From Conexibacter arvalis (GTDB taxonomy: Bacteria; Actinomycetota; Thermoleophilia; Solirubrobacterales; Solirubrobacteraceae), in contig NZ_JACHNU010000005.1 of the NCBI RefSeq assembly GCF_014199525.1, forward strand, positions 231,255 through 295,254: a stretch of DNA of 64,000 bases, given 5' to 3'. Below are positions 1 to 8,552 of this stretch, in pieces. Position 1 is the stretch's first letter; every line of letters starts with the position of its first letter. Under the pieces are notes generated by a model. It had not been told where the DNA came from and did not search any database. It saw nothing but the letters and a program-made list of their open reading frames with translations. Both the position numbers and the translations under genes were made by a program.

Positions 1-1
1 G

Positions 2-316
<315 letters not shown>

Positions 317-320
317 CGCG

Positions 321-1247
321 GTGGCGCGGCTGAGCGACGAGCAGCGCCGCGCCCGGCGGGCGCGGGCCAAGCGCGCGCGGCGGCGCCGTCGCCACCTCGC
401 CGGCGGCGCGCTGCTCGGCGTCGTCGCGCTGATCGCGGGCCTCGCGCTGTTCGCGTCGGGCTCGGACCCGACCGGCGACGCGGTCGCCGAGGCCGAGGCG
501 ACGGTCGCGCGCGACGCGCCGGCGGCCGACGGCGGACGGGCGGCCGGAAGGGCGCGCGAGCGGGCAGTCCCGAAGGTCGCGATCGACGCGATCCCGCCGC
601 TGAGGGCCGGGACGGCCGAGGTCGTCCAGCGCGGCCCGGCGGCCGGCCGGAAGGTCGCGCTCACCTTCGACGACGGCTTCTGCGCCGACTGCGTCACGAC
701 GCTGATCCGCCAGCTGGAGCGGACCGGCGCGCACGCGACGCTGTTCCCGAACGGCACCTACGGCTCCTCGTGGGCGCCGCACGCGAGAGCGATCCGCAGG
801 CTGGTCGCCGCCGGGCAGGTGATCGTCGGCAGCCACACCTTCAGCCACGTCGACTCGCCGGCGGTCGGCGCGGCCGCCTTCGGCGCCGACCTCGACCGCA
901 ACGAGCGGTGGATCCAGCAGACCTTCGGGCTGACCGGCCGACCGTACCTGCGTCCGCCGTACGGCGCCTACGACGCCGGCACGCTGGCCGCCGCCGGGGA
1001 GCGCGGCTACACGAAGGTCGTGATGTGGAGCGGCACGGTCGCCGACTCGAACCTGCGCTCGAGGGCGTACATCCTGAACGCGATCGAGCACTGGGCGAGA
1101 CCGGGGGCGATCATCCTGCTGCACGCCAACTACCCGCCGACGGCCGAGGCGCTGCCGGAGATCGTGCGGATCCTCAGACGCAAGCGGCTCAGAACCGCGA
1201 CGCTGCAGGAGCTGATCGGCGGATCGCCGTACCGGCCGGCCGGCTGA
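321..1247 (+). CDS. Membrane-anchored polysaccharide deacetylase (NodB family, CE4)
   Basis: A 308-aa protein starting at GTG 321. The N-terminus is very basic (residues 1-26) and is followed by one hydrophobic segment (about 28-46), which acts as an uncleaved signal anchor placing the enzyme outside the membrane. The NodB homology domain carries the metal-dependent deacetylase motifs: TFDDG (115-119, with D117/D118), GSHTFSH (H172 and H176 as metal ligands), RPPYG (211-215) and LHA (H268). Such enzymes remove N- or O-acetyl groups from peptidoglycan or other amino-sugar polymers. The start lies 4 nt after the lepA stop, suggesting read-through transcription. The actual substrate cannot be told from sequence. 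It might act on the same kind of amino-sugar polymer as the cluster at 4-17 kb, but that is speculation. Confidence 0.9.
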   Translation: MARLSDEQRRARRARAKRARRRRRHLAGGALLGVVALIAGLALFASGSDPTGDAVAEAEATVARDAPAADGGRAAGRARERAVPKVAIDAIPPLRAGTAEVVQRGPAAGRKVALTFDDGFCADCVTTLIRQLERTGAHATLFPNGTYGSSWAPHARAIRRLVAAGQVIVGSHTFSHVDSPAVGAAAFGADLDRNERWIQQTFGLTGRPYLRPPYGAYDAGTLAAAGERGYTKVVMWSGTVADSNLRSRAYILNAIEHWARPGAIILLHANYPPTAEALPEIVRILRRKRLRTATLQELIGGSPYRPAG

Positions 1248-1305
1248 ACGGTCGACCGGGCCCGGCGAGCGGGCGGGCGGCGGGGCGCGCCGCGCCCGGC
1301 CGCGC

Positions 1306-1311
1306 GACAAT
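1306..1311 (+). promoter_or_regulatory. -10 element (GACAAT) for the SDR gene
   Basis: GACAAT lies 6 nt before the ATG at 1318. This spacing leaves essentially no leader and matches the pattern seen before many genes in this window. Confidence 0.5.
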
Positions 1312-1317
1312 CGGGCG

Positions 1318-2124
1318 ATGGAGCTCGGGTTGAAGGGACGGCGCTGCGTCGTGACCGGCGCCAGCCGCGGGATCGGCCGCGCGGTCGCCGAGACGCTGGC
1401 CGGGGAGGGCGCCGACGTGCTGCTGGTCGGGCGCGGCACCGAGGCGCTGAGGGAGGCGGCCGCCGCGGTCGCGGAGGCCGCCGCGCCGGGCGCGCGGGCC
1501 GAGACGTTCGCCGCCGACGTGACGGCCGCGGAGGCCGGCGAGGCGATCGTCGCCGCCTGCGTCGAGCGGCTCGGCGGGATCGACGTGCTCGTCAACAACG
1601 CCGGCACCTCCAGCGTCGTGCCGCTGGAGCGGCTGGAGGAGGCCGACTGGGAGCAGCAGTGGCAGCTGAACGTGCGCGGCCCGGAGCGGCTGATGCGGGC
1701 CGCCGCGCCGCGGATGGCCGACGGCGGCTGGGGCCGGATCGTCAACGTCACCTCCTCCTCGGGCAAGCGTCCGTCGGCGACGAACGTCGCCTATGCCGTC
1801 ACGAAGACCGCCCAGCTGGCGCTGTCGCGCGCCTACGCGGAGGCGTGGGCGCCCCGCGGCGTGCTCGTCAACGCGGTCGCGCCGGGACCGACGGCGAGCG
1901 AGCTGTGGATGGGGGAGGGCGGCCTCGCCGACCAGGCGGCGGCCGTGCGCGGCGTCGACCGCGAGCAGGTGCTGGAGGCCGCCTCCGCGAGAGTGCCGCT
2001 CGGCCGCTACTCGACGCCGGGCGAGATCGCCGACGCGATCGCCTACCTCTGCTCCGAGCGGGCCGCCAACGTCGTCGGCGCCGCCTGGTCGGTCGACGGC
2101 GGAGCCGTCCCGTACTTCATCTGA
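1318..2124 (+). CDS. Short-chain dehydrogenase/reductase
   Basis: A 268-aa classical SDR. The NAD(P)-binding Rossmann motif TGASRGIG is at 13-20, followed by the NNAG motif; the catalytic residues are a serine in VTSSSG (145-148), Y159 and K163 (YAVTK). The C-terminus has the usual family ending (GAAWSVDGGAVPYFI). It reduces a carbonyl or oxidises an alcohol on an unidentified substrate. The following two genes are MaoC-type dehydratases, so a 3-ketoacyl reductase role in acyl-chain modification is a reasonable guess from context. No acyl-carrier-specific feature is visible. Confidence 0.9.
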   Translation: MELGLKGRRCVVTGASRGIGRAVAETLAGEGADVLLVGRGTEALREAAAAVAEAAAPGARAETFAADVTAAEAGEAIVAACVERLGGIDVLVNNAGTSSVVPLERLEEADWEQQWQLNVRGPERLMRAAAPRMADGGWGRIVNVTSSSGKRPSATNVAYAVTKTAQLALSRAYAEAWAPRGVLVNAVAPGPTASELWMGEGGLADQAAAVRGVDREQVLEAASARVPLGRYSTPGEIADAIAYLCSERAANVVGAAWSVDGGAVPYFI

Positions 2125-2176
2125 CACAGTGCGGAGCGCAACCGAGCGATCGAGCAGTCGAGCAGGAAGGAGCCCG

Positions 2177-2620
2177 GTGCCTCACAACACCGACGCGGTC
2201 GGGAAGCGGTACGACCCGGTCGTCTACGCGGTCGGGCGCGAGAAGGTGAAGGAGTACGCGCTCGCGGTCGGCGAGACCAACCCGCTGCACCTCGACGTCG
2301 CGGCGGCGCGCGCCGCCGGCCACGCCGACGTCGTCGCGCCGCCGATGTTCGCGGTCGTCTACCAGTCGCCGTCGGTGATGCCGGCGCTGTTCGACCCCGA
2401 GGTCGGGATCGACTTCGCGATGCTCGTCCACAGCGCCCAGGAGTTCCGCTGGGAGCGGCTCGTCGTCGCCGGCGAGGAGCTGACGACCGCGACGACCGTC
2501 GCGGCGATCAGCGAGAAGGGCGGGATGGGCTTCTTCGACTTCGAGGTCGAGACGGTCGACGCCGCGGGGAAGCCGGTCGCGACCGGCATCTGGAAGATGA
2601 TCGTGCGAGGAGAGGCGTGA
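2177..2620 (+). CDS. FAS1-like/HadA-type MaoC N-terminal dehydratase
   Basis: A 147-aa single hot-dog domain protein. GTG 2177 was chosen because a good ribosome-binding site (AGGAAGGAG, 2163-2171) precedes it and the homologous region begins right after (KRYDPVVYAVGREKVKEY). The family resembles the N-terminal half of MaoC dehydratases and the mycobacterial HadA/HadC subunits, which pair with a catalytic HadB-like partner to hydrate or dehydrate 3-hydroxyacyl thioesters. The next gene overlaps it by 4 nt and encodes exactly such a partner, so the two probably form a heterodimer. It lacks the full D-x4-H hydratase motif and is probably the non-catalytic subunit. Confidence 0.85.
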   Translation: MPHNTDAVGKRYDPVVYAVGREKVKEYALAVGETNPLHLDVAAARAAGHADVVAPPMFAVVYQSPSVMPALFDPEVGIDFAMLVHSAQEFRWERLVVAGEELTTATTVAAISEKGGMGFFDFEVETVDAAGKPVATGIWKMIVRGEA

Positions 2621-3024
2621 CGATGGCCTTCGCGTTCGAGCCGGGCGCCGAGCTGCCCGAGCTGAAGACGACCCCCGACCGGTACCTGACGGTCCGCTAC
2701 GCCGGCGCGTCCGGCGACTTCAACCCAATCCACATCGACGAGGAGTTCGCCAGATCGGTCGGGCTGCCGGGCCGCATCCTCCACGGCCTCTGGTCGATGG
2801 CGCAGGTCGCCCGCGCCGCCACCGACGCGGCCGGCGACCCGGCCGCGCTCAGATCGCTGTCGGTGCAGTTCCGCGGCATGGGCGTGCTGGAGCAGGAGGT
2901 CGTCGTGACCGCGAAGGTCAAGGCGGTCGAGGACGGCGTCGCGCGGATCGCCGGCGAGGCGCGCCAGGGCGACACGCGGATCGTCCGCAACGCCGTCGCC
3001 GAGGTCTCCGTCCCGGAGCGGTAG
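2617..3024 (+). CDS. MaoC-family (HadB-like) dehydratase, catalytic partner
   Basis: A 135-aa hot-dog fold protein starting at GTG 2617 and overlapping the previous stop (GTGA). The hydratase-2 active-site motif is visible as YAGASGDFNPIHIDEEFA (about residues 28-45), with the catalytic Asp and His in DFNPIH, followed by the GRILHG motif. It is expected to catalyse (R)-3-hydroxyacyl thioester dehydration together with the preceding protein. The arrangement SDR - HadA-like - HadB-like resembles the reductase/dehydratase steps of a fatty-acid elongation cycle. Confidence 0.87.
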   Translation: MTMAFAFEPGAELPELKTTPDRYLTVRYAGASGDFNPIHIDEEFARSVGLPGRILHGLWSMAQVARAATDAAGDPAALRSLSVQFRGMGVLEQEVVVTAKVKAVEDGVARIAGEARQGDTRIVRNAVAEVSVPER

Positions 3025-3108
3025 GGCCTGAGCCGCCGCGGCGCGGGCGTCGTCCGCACGCGCCCGCGCGCGCCGGCGGGCCGGCGCGGCGCCGCCGGTC
3101 GGCCGGCC

Positions 3109-3114
3109 TAGAAT
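3109..3114 (+). promoter_or_regulatory. -10 element (TAGAAT) of hrcA
   Basis: TAGAAT lies 6 nt before the hrcA ATG at 3121, predicting a leaderless mRNA. No CIRCE inverted repeat (TTAGCACTC-N9-GAGTGCTAA) is visible in the 96 nt before hrcA. Confidence 0.6.
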
Positions 3115-3120
3115 GAGAGG

Positions 3121-4146
3121 ATGCTCACCCCGCGGCAGGAGCTGATCCTTGGAAAGGTCGTCGAGGGCTATCTCGAGGCCGGCCAGCCCGTGGGCTCCAA
3201 GGCGCTCGCCGCCGACGTCGAGTGGGGGCCGTCGACGATCCGCAACGAGCTGGCGATGCTCGAGGAGCACGGGCTGCTCGCCCACCCGCACACCTCCGCC
3301 GGCCGCGTCCCGACCGAGTCCGGCTACCGCTACTACGTCGACCGCCTGCTGAGCGGGCGCGAGCGCACCGGCGCGGAGCTGGAGAAGCCGCAGCTGTCGC
3401 TGTCGCTCGTGCGCCACGAGATCGACGAGGCGGTCCGCGTCACGACCGAGACGCTGTCGCAGGTGACCAACCTGCTCGCGATCGTCTCCGCGCCGCCGCT
3501 GGAGACGGCGACGGTCCGCCACGTCGAGGTGCTGCTGCTCCAGCCGCAGGTGCTGATGGTCGTCGTCATCACGTCGACCGGCGGGGTCACCAAGCGCGTC
3601 TTCACCTTCGAGGAGCCGGTCGACCCGGGCCTCGCCGACTGGGGCGCCAGCTTCCTCAACGAGCAGCTGGCCGGGATGGGGCTCGGCGCCAGCACGCTCC
3701 AGCGGCGGCTCGCCGATCCGAGCCTGTCGCCGCGCGAGCGCGGCTTCGTCGACGCGATCTCGCCGGTCTTCACCGAGCTGGCCGGCGACGTCGAGCACAC
3801 GCTCTACGTCGACGGCGCCGCGCGGCTGGTCAGCGACTACCAGTTCGGCGACGTCGCCCAGCTGAACGAGGTGATGCAGATGCTGGAGCGGCGCGTGACG
3901 CTGCTCGGCGTCCTGAGCGCCGCGCTGGTCGAGCGCGACGTCTACGTCCGCATCGGCCGCGAGAACGAGGCGCCGGCGCTGCGCTCGCTGGCGCTCGTCG
4001 CCGCCAGCTACGGGCTGCCGCGCCGCAGCCTCGGCACCGTCTCGGTGCTCGGGCCGCTGCGGATGGACTACGGCCACGCGATCCGCTCGGTGCGGGCCGC
4101 CGCCCACCAGCTGTCGCGCTTCGTCGAGGACGTCTACGAGGACTGA
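3121..4146 (+). CDS. hrcA: Heat-inducible transcription repressor HrcA
   Basis: A 341-aa protein of the usual HrcA length. The N-terminal winged helix-turn-helix (residues 1-75) has the family pattern LTPRQELILGKVVEGYL, then GSKALA, STIRNELAMLE and HTSAGRVPTESGYRYYVD. The GAF-like dimerisation/inserted domain follows, and the C-terminus has the typical GPLRMDYGHAIRSV. HrcA represses groESL and dnaK-type operons by binding CIRCE and is itself stabilised by GroEL. No CIRCE is visible upstream of hrcA or of dnaJ in this window, so its targets must be elsewhere. In most relatives dnaJ follows hrcA directly; here 13 kb of other genes separate them. Confidence 0.96.
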   Translation: MLTPRQELILGKVVEGYLEAGQPVGSKALAADVEWGPSTIRNELAMLEEHGLLAHPHTSAGRVPTESGYRYYVDRLLSGRERTGAELEKPQLSLSLVRHEIDEAVRVTTETLSQVTNLLAIVSAPPLETATVRHVEVLLLQPQVLMVVVITSTGGVTKRVFTFEEPVDPGLADWGASFLNEQLAGMGLGASTLQRRLADPSLSPRERGFVDAISPVFTELAGDVEHTLYVDGAARLVSDYQFGDVAQLNEVMQMLERRVTLLGVLSAALVERDVYVRIGRENEAPALRSLALVAASYGLPRRSLGTVSVLGPLRMDYGHAIRSVRAAAHQLSRFVEDVYED

Positions 4147-4175
4147 CCGGTCCGCGGCGCTGGCCCGCGCCCCGC

Positions 4176-6047
4176 TCATTCGACCGTCACGGTCTTCGCG
4201 AGGTTGCGCGGCTGGTCGACGTCGAGCCCGCGCAGCCGTGCGACGTGGTAGGCGAGCAGCTGCAGCGGGACGATCGCGAGCAGCGGCGCGAGCATCCAGT
4301 CGGTCGCCGGGACGCGGATCACGTCGTCGGCGTGCGCGCCGATCTCGCCGTTCCCCTCGGTCGCGACGGCGATCACGTGCGCGCCGCGGGCGCGGACCTC
4401 CTGGACGTTGGAGATCAGCTTGTAGAGCACCGGCGCGTCGGTCGCGACGCAGACGACGGGCGTCGCCTCGTCGAGCAGCGCGATCGGGCCGTGCTTCATC
4501 TCGCCGGCGGCGTAGGCGTCGGTCGCCGAGTAGGAGATCTCCTTCAGCTTCAGCGCGCCCTCCAGGGCGACCGGCAGGCCGACGTGGCGTCCGAGGTAGA
4601 GGAAGAAGCGGGCGTCGCGATGGCGCGCCGCGATCGCGCGGATCTCGGCGTCGCCCCGTTCCAGCAGCGCGGCGATCCGGTGGGGGATCAGCTTCAGCTC
4701 GCCGATCAGCTCGCTCAGGCGCGCGGGCTCGAGCGTGCCGCGCAGCTCTGCGAGCCGCAGCGCGAGCAGGTACATCGCGGCGACCTGCGCGACGAAGGTC
4801 TTCGTCGCCGCGACGCCGATCTCCAGGCCGGCGCGGGTGAACAGCACGCCGTCGGCGTCGCGCGTCGCCTGCGAGCCCATCACGTTGACGATCGCGAGGA
4901 CCTTCGCGCCGCGCGCTCTCGCCAGGCGCATCGCGGCGAGCGTGTCGGCGGTCTCGCCCGACTGCGAGATCCCGATCACGAGATCGCCGGGCCCGACCAC
5001 CGGGTCGCGGTAGCGGTACTCCGAGGCGATGTCCATCTCCACCGGGACCCGCGCCCAGCGCTCGATCGCGTAGCGGCCGATCAGGCCGGCGTGGTACGAG
5101 GTGCCGCAGGCGACGACGACCACCCGGCGCGCCGCGCGCAGGAAGGCGTCGTCGATCGCGCCGAGGTCACCGAGGTCGATCCGGTCGCGATCCGCCACCC
5201 GGTCGGCGATCGTCTCGGCGACGGCGTCGGCCTGCTCGTGGATCTCCTTCAGCATGAAGCTCTCGCAGCCGGCCTTCTCGGCCGTCTCGGCGTCCCAGTC
5301 GATCTCGACGACCTCGCGCTCGATCGGCTCGCCGGCCGGCGACATGAACTCGACCCCGCCGGGCCGCAGCACGACCAGCTCCCCGTCCTCGACGAACTGC
5401 ACGCGGCGGGTGCGCTCCAGGAAGGCCGGCATCGCCGAGGCGACGAACTGCTCGCCGTCGCCGCGGCCGACGACCAGCGGGCACTCCCGCCGCGCCCCGA
5501 CGAGCACGCCCGGCTCGTCGGCCGCCATCGCGACGAAGGCGAAGTGGCCGACCAGCTCGCCGTAGGCGGCGCGCACCGCCGCCGGCAGATCGCCGTCGTA
5601 GCGGCGCGCGATCGCATGCGCGATCACCTCGGCGTCGGTCTCGGAGGAGAAGCGGGCGCCGTCGTCGCAGAGCGCGCGCGTCAGCGAGACGTAGTTCTCG
5701 ACGATCCCGTTCACGACGACGTGGATCCGCCCGGAGGTGTCGACGTGGGGATGGGCGTTGCGCTCGCTCACGCGCCCGTGCGTCGCCCAGCGGGTGTGGC
5801 CGATGCCGCACGCCGCGTCGGCGACCGCCACCGGCGCGCCGCCGTCGGCGACCGCCGCCGGCGCGCGCTGCGCGACCGCGTCGCGCAGCGCGCTGAGGTT
5901 CCCGACCGCGCGCACCGACTCGACGCCGGCCTCCGACAGGATCGAGATGCCCGCGCTGTCGTAGCCGCGGTACTCCAGTCGCGCGAGCGCCGCCAGCAGC
6001 AGCTGCTGGACCGGACGGGGGCCGACGTAGCCGACGATGCCGCACAT
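4176..6047 (-). CDS. glmS: Glutamine--fructose-6-phosphate aminotransferase (isomerizing)
   Basis: A 623-aa enzyme making glucosamine-6-phosphate from fructose-6-P and glutamine, the entry step to UDP-GlcNAc and UDP-GalNAc. The start at 6047 is fixed by the need for Cys2 as the Ntn nucleophile (MCGIVGYVGP) and by a strong ribosome-binding site (GGAGG, 8 nt upstream). The class II glutaminase domain covers about 1-230; two SIS domains follow with CGTSYHAG and SQSGETADT motifs; the C-terminus is the conserved DQPRNLAKTVTVE. It is convergent with hrcA and divergent from the secreted-protein gene at 6280. Its place at the head of an amino-sugar polymer cluster suggests it feeds that pathway, although it may also be the cell's only glmS and serve peptidoglycan. 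Confidence 0.96.
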   Translation of the reverse strand: MCGIVGYVGPRPVQQLLLAALARLEYRGYDSAGISILSEAGVESVRAVGNLSALRDAVAQRAPAAVADGGAPVAVADAACGIGHTRWATHGRVSERNAHPHVDTSGRIHVVVNGIVENYVSLTRALCDDGARFSSETDAEVIAHAIARRYDGDLPAAVRAAYGELVGHFAFVAMAADEPGVLVGARRECPLVVGRGDGEQFVASAMPAFLERTRRVQFVEDGELVVLRPGGVEFMSPAGEPIEREVVEIDWDAETAEKAGCESFMLKEIHEQADAVAETIADRVADRDRIDLGDLGAIDDAFLRAARRVVVVACGTSYHAGLIGRYAIERWARVPVEMDIASEYRYRDPVVGPGDLVIGISQSGETADTLAAMRLARARGAKVLAIVNVMGSQATRDADGVLFTRAGLEIGVAATKTFVAQVAAMYLLALRLAELRGTLEPARLSELIGELKLIPHRIAALLERGDAEIRAIAARHRDARFFLYLGRHVGLPVALEGALKLKEISYSATDAYAAGEMKHGPIALLDEATPVVCVATDAPVLYKLISNVQEVRARGAHVIAVATEGNGEIGAHADDVIRVPATDWMLAPLLAIVPLQLLAYHVARLRGLDVDQPRNLAKTVTVE

Positions 6048-6204
6048 GGGGAACCTCCGTGCCGAACGACGCGGAGCCGCGTCGCGACGGCTCCGGCGGG
6101 GCCTCGGAGCGGCCCCGCAGCCGCACGGTAGCGCCCACCGCACCGGTGATCGGTATGAGTCGCAGATGAGCCGGCCGCCGCTCGCCCCGCGCTCCCCGGG
6201 CGGC

Positions 6205-6245
6205 GTTCAGCGGATGAACGGAAAGCGGGCCGACCGGCCCATTGG
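6205..6245 (+). promoter_or_regulatory. Regulon element copy 1: GTTCA-N5-TGAAC, 16 nt, GGCCCATTGG
   Basis: The inverted repeat GTTCA/TGAAC lies at 6205-6209 and 6215-6219. After exactly 16 nt comes GGCCCATTGG (6236-6245). It ends 34 nt before the chosen start of the secreted-protein gene. The same two-part element with the same 16-nt spacing occurs at 9470 and 14480. It could be an alternative sigma-factor promoter, or an operator plus promoter. Confidence 0.7.
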
Positions 6246-6279
6246 CGACGCGGCGGCGATCTCGCAAGATGGCCTCCTC

Positions 6280-7245
6280 GTGATTCGGCGTAGGGGAACG
6301 TGCGCGGTCGATCGGGGGCGTCGCCGTCGCGCTCGCCTCCGCGCGGCCGCCGCGGTGGCGCTTGCCTGCGGAAGCGCGGCAGGGGCCCTCGCGCCCGCGG
6401 CCGTCGCCGAGGAGCCGCCGCTTCCCGGGCCGCCGCCCGGCGCCGGCGCCGGCTTCCCGCTGCCGCCGGCGTCGGGACCGATGGCGCCGACGCCGCCGGC
6501 CGGTCCGCCCGGCTCGATCGCGCCGGCGTCCGGGCGGCCGGCGCTCGCCGACGGCTCCGGCCGGGTGAGCGCCGGCGGGCGGCTGACGCTGCGGATCGCC
6601 TGCCGGGCGAGCGGTCAGGCGCGGCTCGACGTGACCGCGCTCGGATCGGCGCCGCTCGCGCGGGCGAGATACCGCTGCCGCGGCGGACGCGCCGCCGCGC
6701 AGCTGCGGCTGGCGCGCGCCGTCGTGCCGCGGCTCGCGCGGCTGAGCCCCGCGGTCGGCCGCGTGACGCTGCAGGAGCGGGGCGCCGCCGCGCGCGTCTC
6801 GGTCGCGCTCGGCGCCGCCGGGCGCTCGACCTCGCCGGGCTTCTGGAGCGACGGCGGCCTCCAGTGCGCCTCGCCGGGACCGCGCCAGACCTACCTCGTC
6901 GGGCCGAACTTCACCGTCTCGCCGGCGACGTCGATCTCCGTCCGGCCGTGGATCGCGACCTACACCTCCGCTGGCGGCTGGCGCTGGCTGGGGCTGAACG
7001 GCGGCGCGAGCCGCTGGCTGCAGCTGACCGCCACCCCGGCCGGCGTCGCCCAGTGGCTCCAGCCGACCGGCGCGCTGAACCCGTGGACGTGGGGCCCGAT
7101 CACCGCCCCGCCGAGCGGGAGCGTGTCGGCGATCGGCCTGTTCGAGGTGATCTACTGGTACGGCGGGCGGCCGACCTACGTCTGGAAGTACACCCACTCG
7201 TTCGTCGGCTCCCAGCCGGCCGGGGCGTTCTGCGCGTTCCCGTGA
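6280..7245 (+). CDS. Secreted protein of unknown function
   Basis: About 321 aa if started at GTG 6280, the first in-frame start downstream of the regulon element; the start is uncertain because no clear ribosome-binding site is present. A basic stretch is followed by an Ala-rich hydrophobic segment and AVAEE, which reads as a Sec signal peptide. A Pro/Gly/Ala-rich linker follows (about 45-90). The middle region resembles small Ig-like/beta domains common in Thermoleophilia exported proteins (IACRASGQARLDVT). The C-terminal ~130 residues are rich in Trp, Tyr and Gly (FWSDGGLQCASPG, WRWLGLNGG, YWYGGRPTYVWKY) with two cysteines that could pair. An aromatic-rich surface fits glycan binding, but I do not recognise the family. 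It is convergent with the response-regulator operon, 12 nt apart. Confidence 0.75.
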   Translation: MIRRRGTCAVDRGRRRRARLRAAAAVALACGSAAGALAPAAVAEEPPLPGPPPGAGAGFPLPPASGPMAPTPPAGPPGSIAPASGRPALADGSGRVSAGGRLTLRIACRASGQARLDVTALGSAPLARARYRCRGGRAAAQLRLARAVVPRLARLSPAVGRVTLQERGAAARVSVALGAAGRSTSPGFWSDGGLQCASPGPRQTYLVGPNFTVSPATSISVRPWIATYTSAGGWRWLGLNGGASRWLQLTATPAGVAQWLQPTGALNPWTWGPITAPPSGSVSAIGLFEVIYWYGGRPTYVWKYTHSFVGSQPAGAFCAFP

Positions 7246-7257
7246 GCGGGCTCGGAT

Positions 7258-7902
7258 TCACAGCAGCTCGTCGCGGACCGCGCGCACGGCCGCCTGGATG
7301 CGGTTGGCGACGTGGAGCTTGGCGAGGATGCTCGAGATGTGGTTCTTGACCGTGTGCGGGCTGATGTAGAGGCGCTGGCCGATCGCGGCGTTGTCGGCGC
7401 CGTCGGCGACCAGCCGCAGCACCTCCCGCTCGCGCGGCGACAGGCGGGCGTCGCAGTGGGCGTCGGCCGGGCGGCTGCTGGCGCGCATCCGCGCCAGCAG
7501 CGTGGCGGCGACGCGCGGCGAGAGGATCGCCTCGCCGGCGCAGACCGCGCGGACGCCCCCGACGATCGTCTCGACAGAGGCGTCCTTCAGGAGATAGCCG
7601 CGGCTGCCGGCGAGCACCGCGTCGGTGAGGTCCTCCTCGGCCTCGGAGACGGTCAGGACGAGGACGGCGGTCGCCGGCGCGTCGTCGGCCAGCCGCCGGA
7701 TCGCGTCGATGCCCGACCCGTCCGGCAGGCTGAGGTCGACGATCGCGACGTCCGGGGCGTGGCGCTCGACCTGCTCGACGCCGCTCGCGACGGTCGGCGC
7801 CTCGCCGACGACCGCGATCCCGTGCTCCTCCAGCAGCTCCCGCAGCCCGGCGCGGAAGAGCGTGTGGTCCTCGATCAGCACCGTCGTGATCGGCCGGCTC
7901 AC
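7258..7902 (-). CDS. NarL/LuxR-family response regulator
   Basis: A 214-aa protein starting at GTG 7902 and overlapping the preceding gene by 4 nt. The receiver domain (1-120) has the acidic pair E11/D12, phosphoacceptor D56 (VDLSLPDG), the switch Thr in VLVLT and the Lys in YLLKD. The C-terminal LuxR-type HTH (about 150-214) reads LSPREREVLRLVADGADNAAIGQRLYISPHTVKNHISSIL. It is the last gene of an operon of histidine kinase and two response regulators. All phosphorylation residues look intact, so it is the better candidate of the two for receiving phosphate from the kinase. It may control the exopolysaccharide genes around it (inference from location). Confidence 0.92.
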   Translation of the reverse strand: MSRPITTVLIEDHTLFRAGLRELLEEHGIAVVGEAPTVASGVEQVERHAPDVAIVDLSLPDGSGIDAIRRLADDAPATAVLVLTVSEAEEDLTDAVLAGSRGYLLKDASVETIVGGVRAVCAGEAILSPRVAATLLARMRASSRPADAHCDARLSPREREVLRLVADGADNAAIGQRLYISPHTVKNHISSILAKLHVANRIQAAVRAVRDELL

Positions 7903-8552
7903 GGCGGCGAGGCCTCCCGCGTCAGCCGCAGCGCCGCGTCGCGGTCGCCGACGCCGAGCCGGTGGGCGGTCGCGGAGACGTGCCGGCGGACGGTCACGGG
8001 GGAGAGGCCGAGCCGGTCGGCGACCTGCTTGGTCGTGAGCCCGCGGCGCAGCAGCTCCAGCACCGAGGCCTCGCGCGGCGACAGCGTCACGACGGCGCCG
8101 TCGGCCGCCCGCACCCGGCGCGCGCCGCTGCGCGTCTGCAGCTCCTCGACGATCCGCGCCGTCAGCTCGCTCGACAGCGGCGCCTCGCCGTGGACCGCGC
8201 CGTGGACGGCGCGGACCAGCTCATCGGGCCCGATGTCCTTCAGCAGGTAGCCGATCGCGCCGGCGCGCAGCGCCGCGATCAGCTCGTCGTCGGCCCGTCT
8301 GGCGGCGAGCATGATCACGCGCGTGCGCGGAGCCGCGGCGGCGATCGCGGCGACCGCCGCGAGCGCGCCGCCCGGCAGGCCGACGTCGAGCAGGCAGACG
8401 TCGACCTGGCACTGGCGCGCGCAGGCGAGCGCGCCGGCGGCGTCGCTCGCCTCGACGACGCTGGTGATGCCGTCGCGCTCCAGCGCCATCCGGATGCCGA
8501 GCCGCGTGATCGGCTGGCGCTCCGCCAGCAGAACCCGCAGCGGGTCGCTCAC
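7899..8552 (-). CDS. LuxR-family response regulator with degenerate receiver
   Basis: A 217-aa protein starting at GTG 8552, overlapping the kinase stop (GTGA). The receiver has phosphoacceptor D56 (LLDVGLPGG) and the conserved Lys (YLLKD). The usual acidic pair is reduced to a single E11 followed by R12 (LLAERQP), and the switch Ser/Thr position is Ala (VIMLAAR). Mg2+ binding and phosphorylation signalling may therefore be altered. The LuxR HTH reads LSPREASVLELLRRGLTTKQVADRLGLSPVTVRRHVSAT. It may be a DNA-binding partner of the neighbouring regulator or work without phosphorylation. Its targets are unknown. Confidence 0.9.
   Translation of the reverse strand: MSDPLRVLLAERQPITRLGIRMALERDGITSVVEASDAAGALACARQCQVDVCLLDVGLPGGALAAVAAIAAAAPRTRVIMLAARRADDELIAALRAGAIGYLLKDIGPDELVRAVHGAVHGEAPLSSELTARIVEELQTRSGARRVRAADGAVVTLSPREASVLELLRRGLTTKQVADRLGLSPVTVRRHVSATAHRLGVGDRDAALRLTREASPP

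Noticed and set aside
1318..2124. FabG assignment for the SDR
   Set aside because: SDR motifs fit many reductases. Context with MaoC-type dehydratases is suggestive but no acyl-carrier-protein-binding feature is visible, so no gene symbol was given.
3025..3120. Possible CIRCE element before hrcA
   Set aside because: No TTAGCACTC/GAGTGCTAA-like inverted repeat is present; the same holds for the region before dnaJ.
3222..6131. 969-codon plus-strand frame across hrcA and glmS
   Set aside because: Arg/Ala-rich without motifs, and it overlaps two certain genes in other frames.
6300..7349. Alternative reading frame for the secreted protein starting at GTG 6300
   Set aside because: It has a ribosome-binding-like AGGGGA but translates to Arg/Ala-rich sequence; the other frame has a signal peptide and balanced composition.
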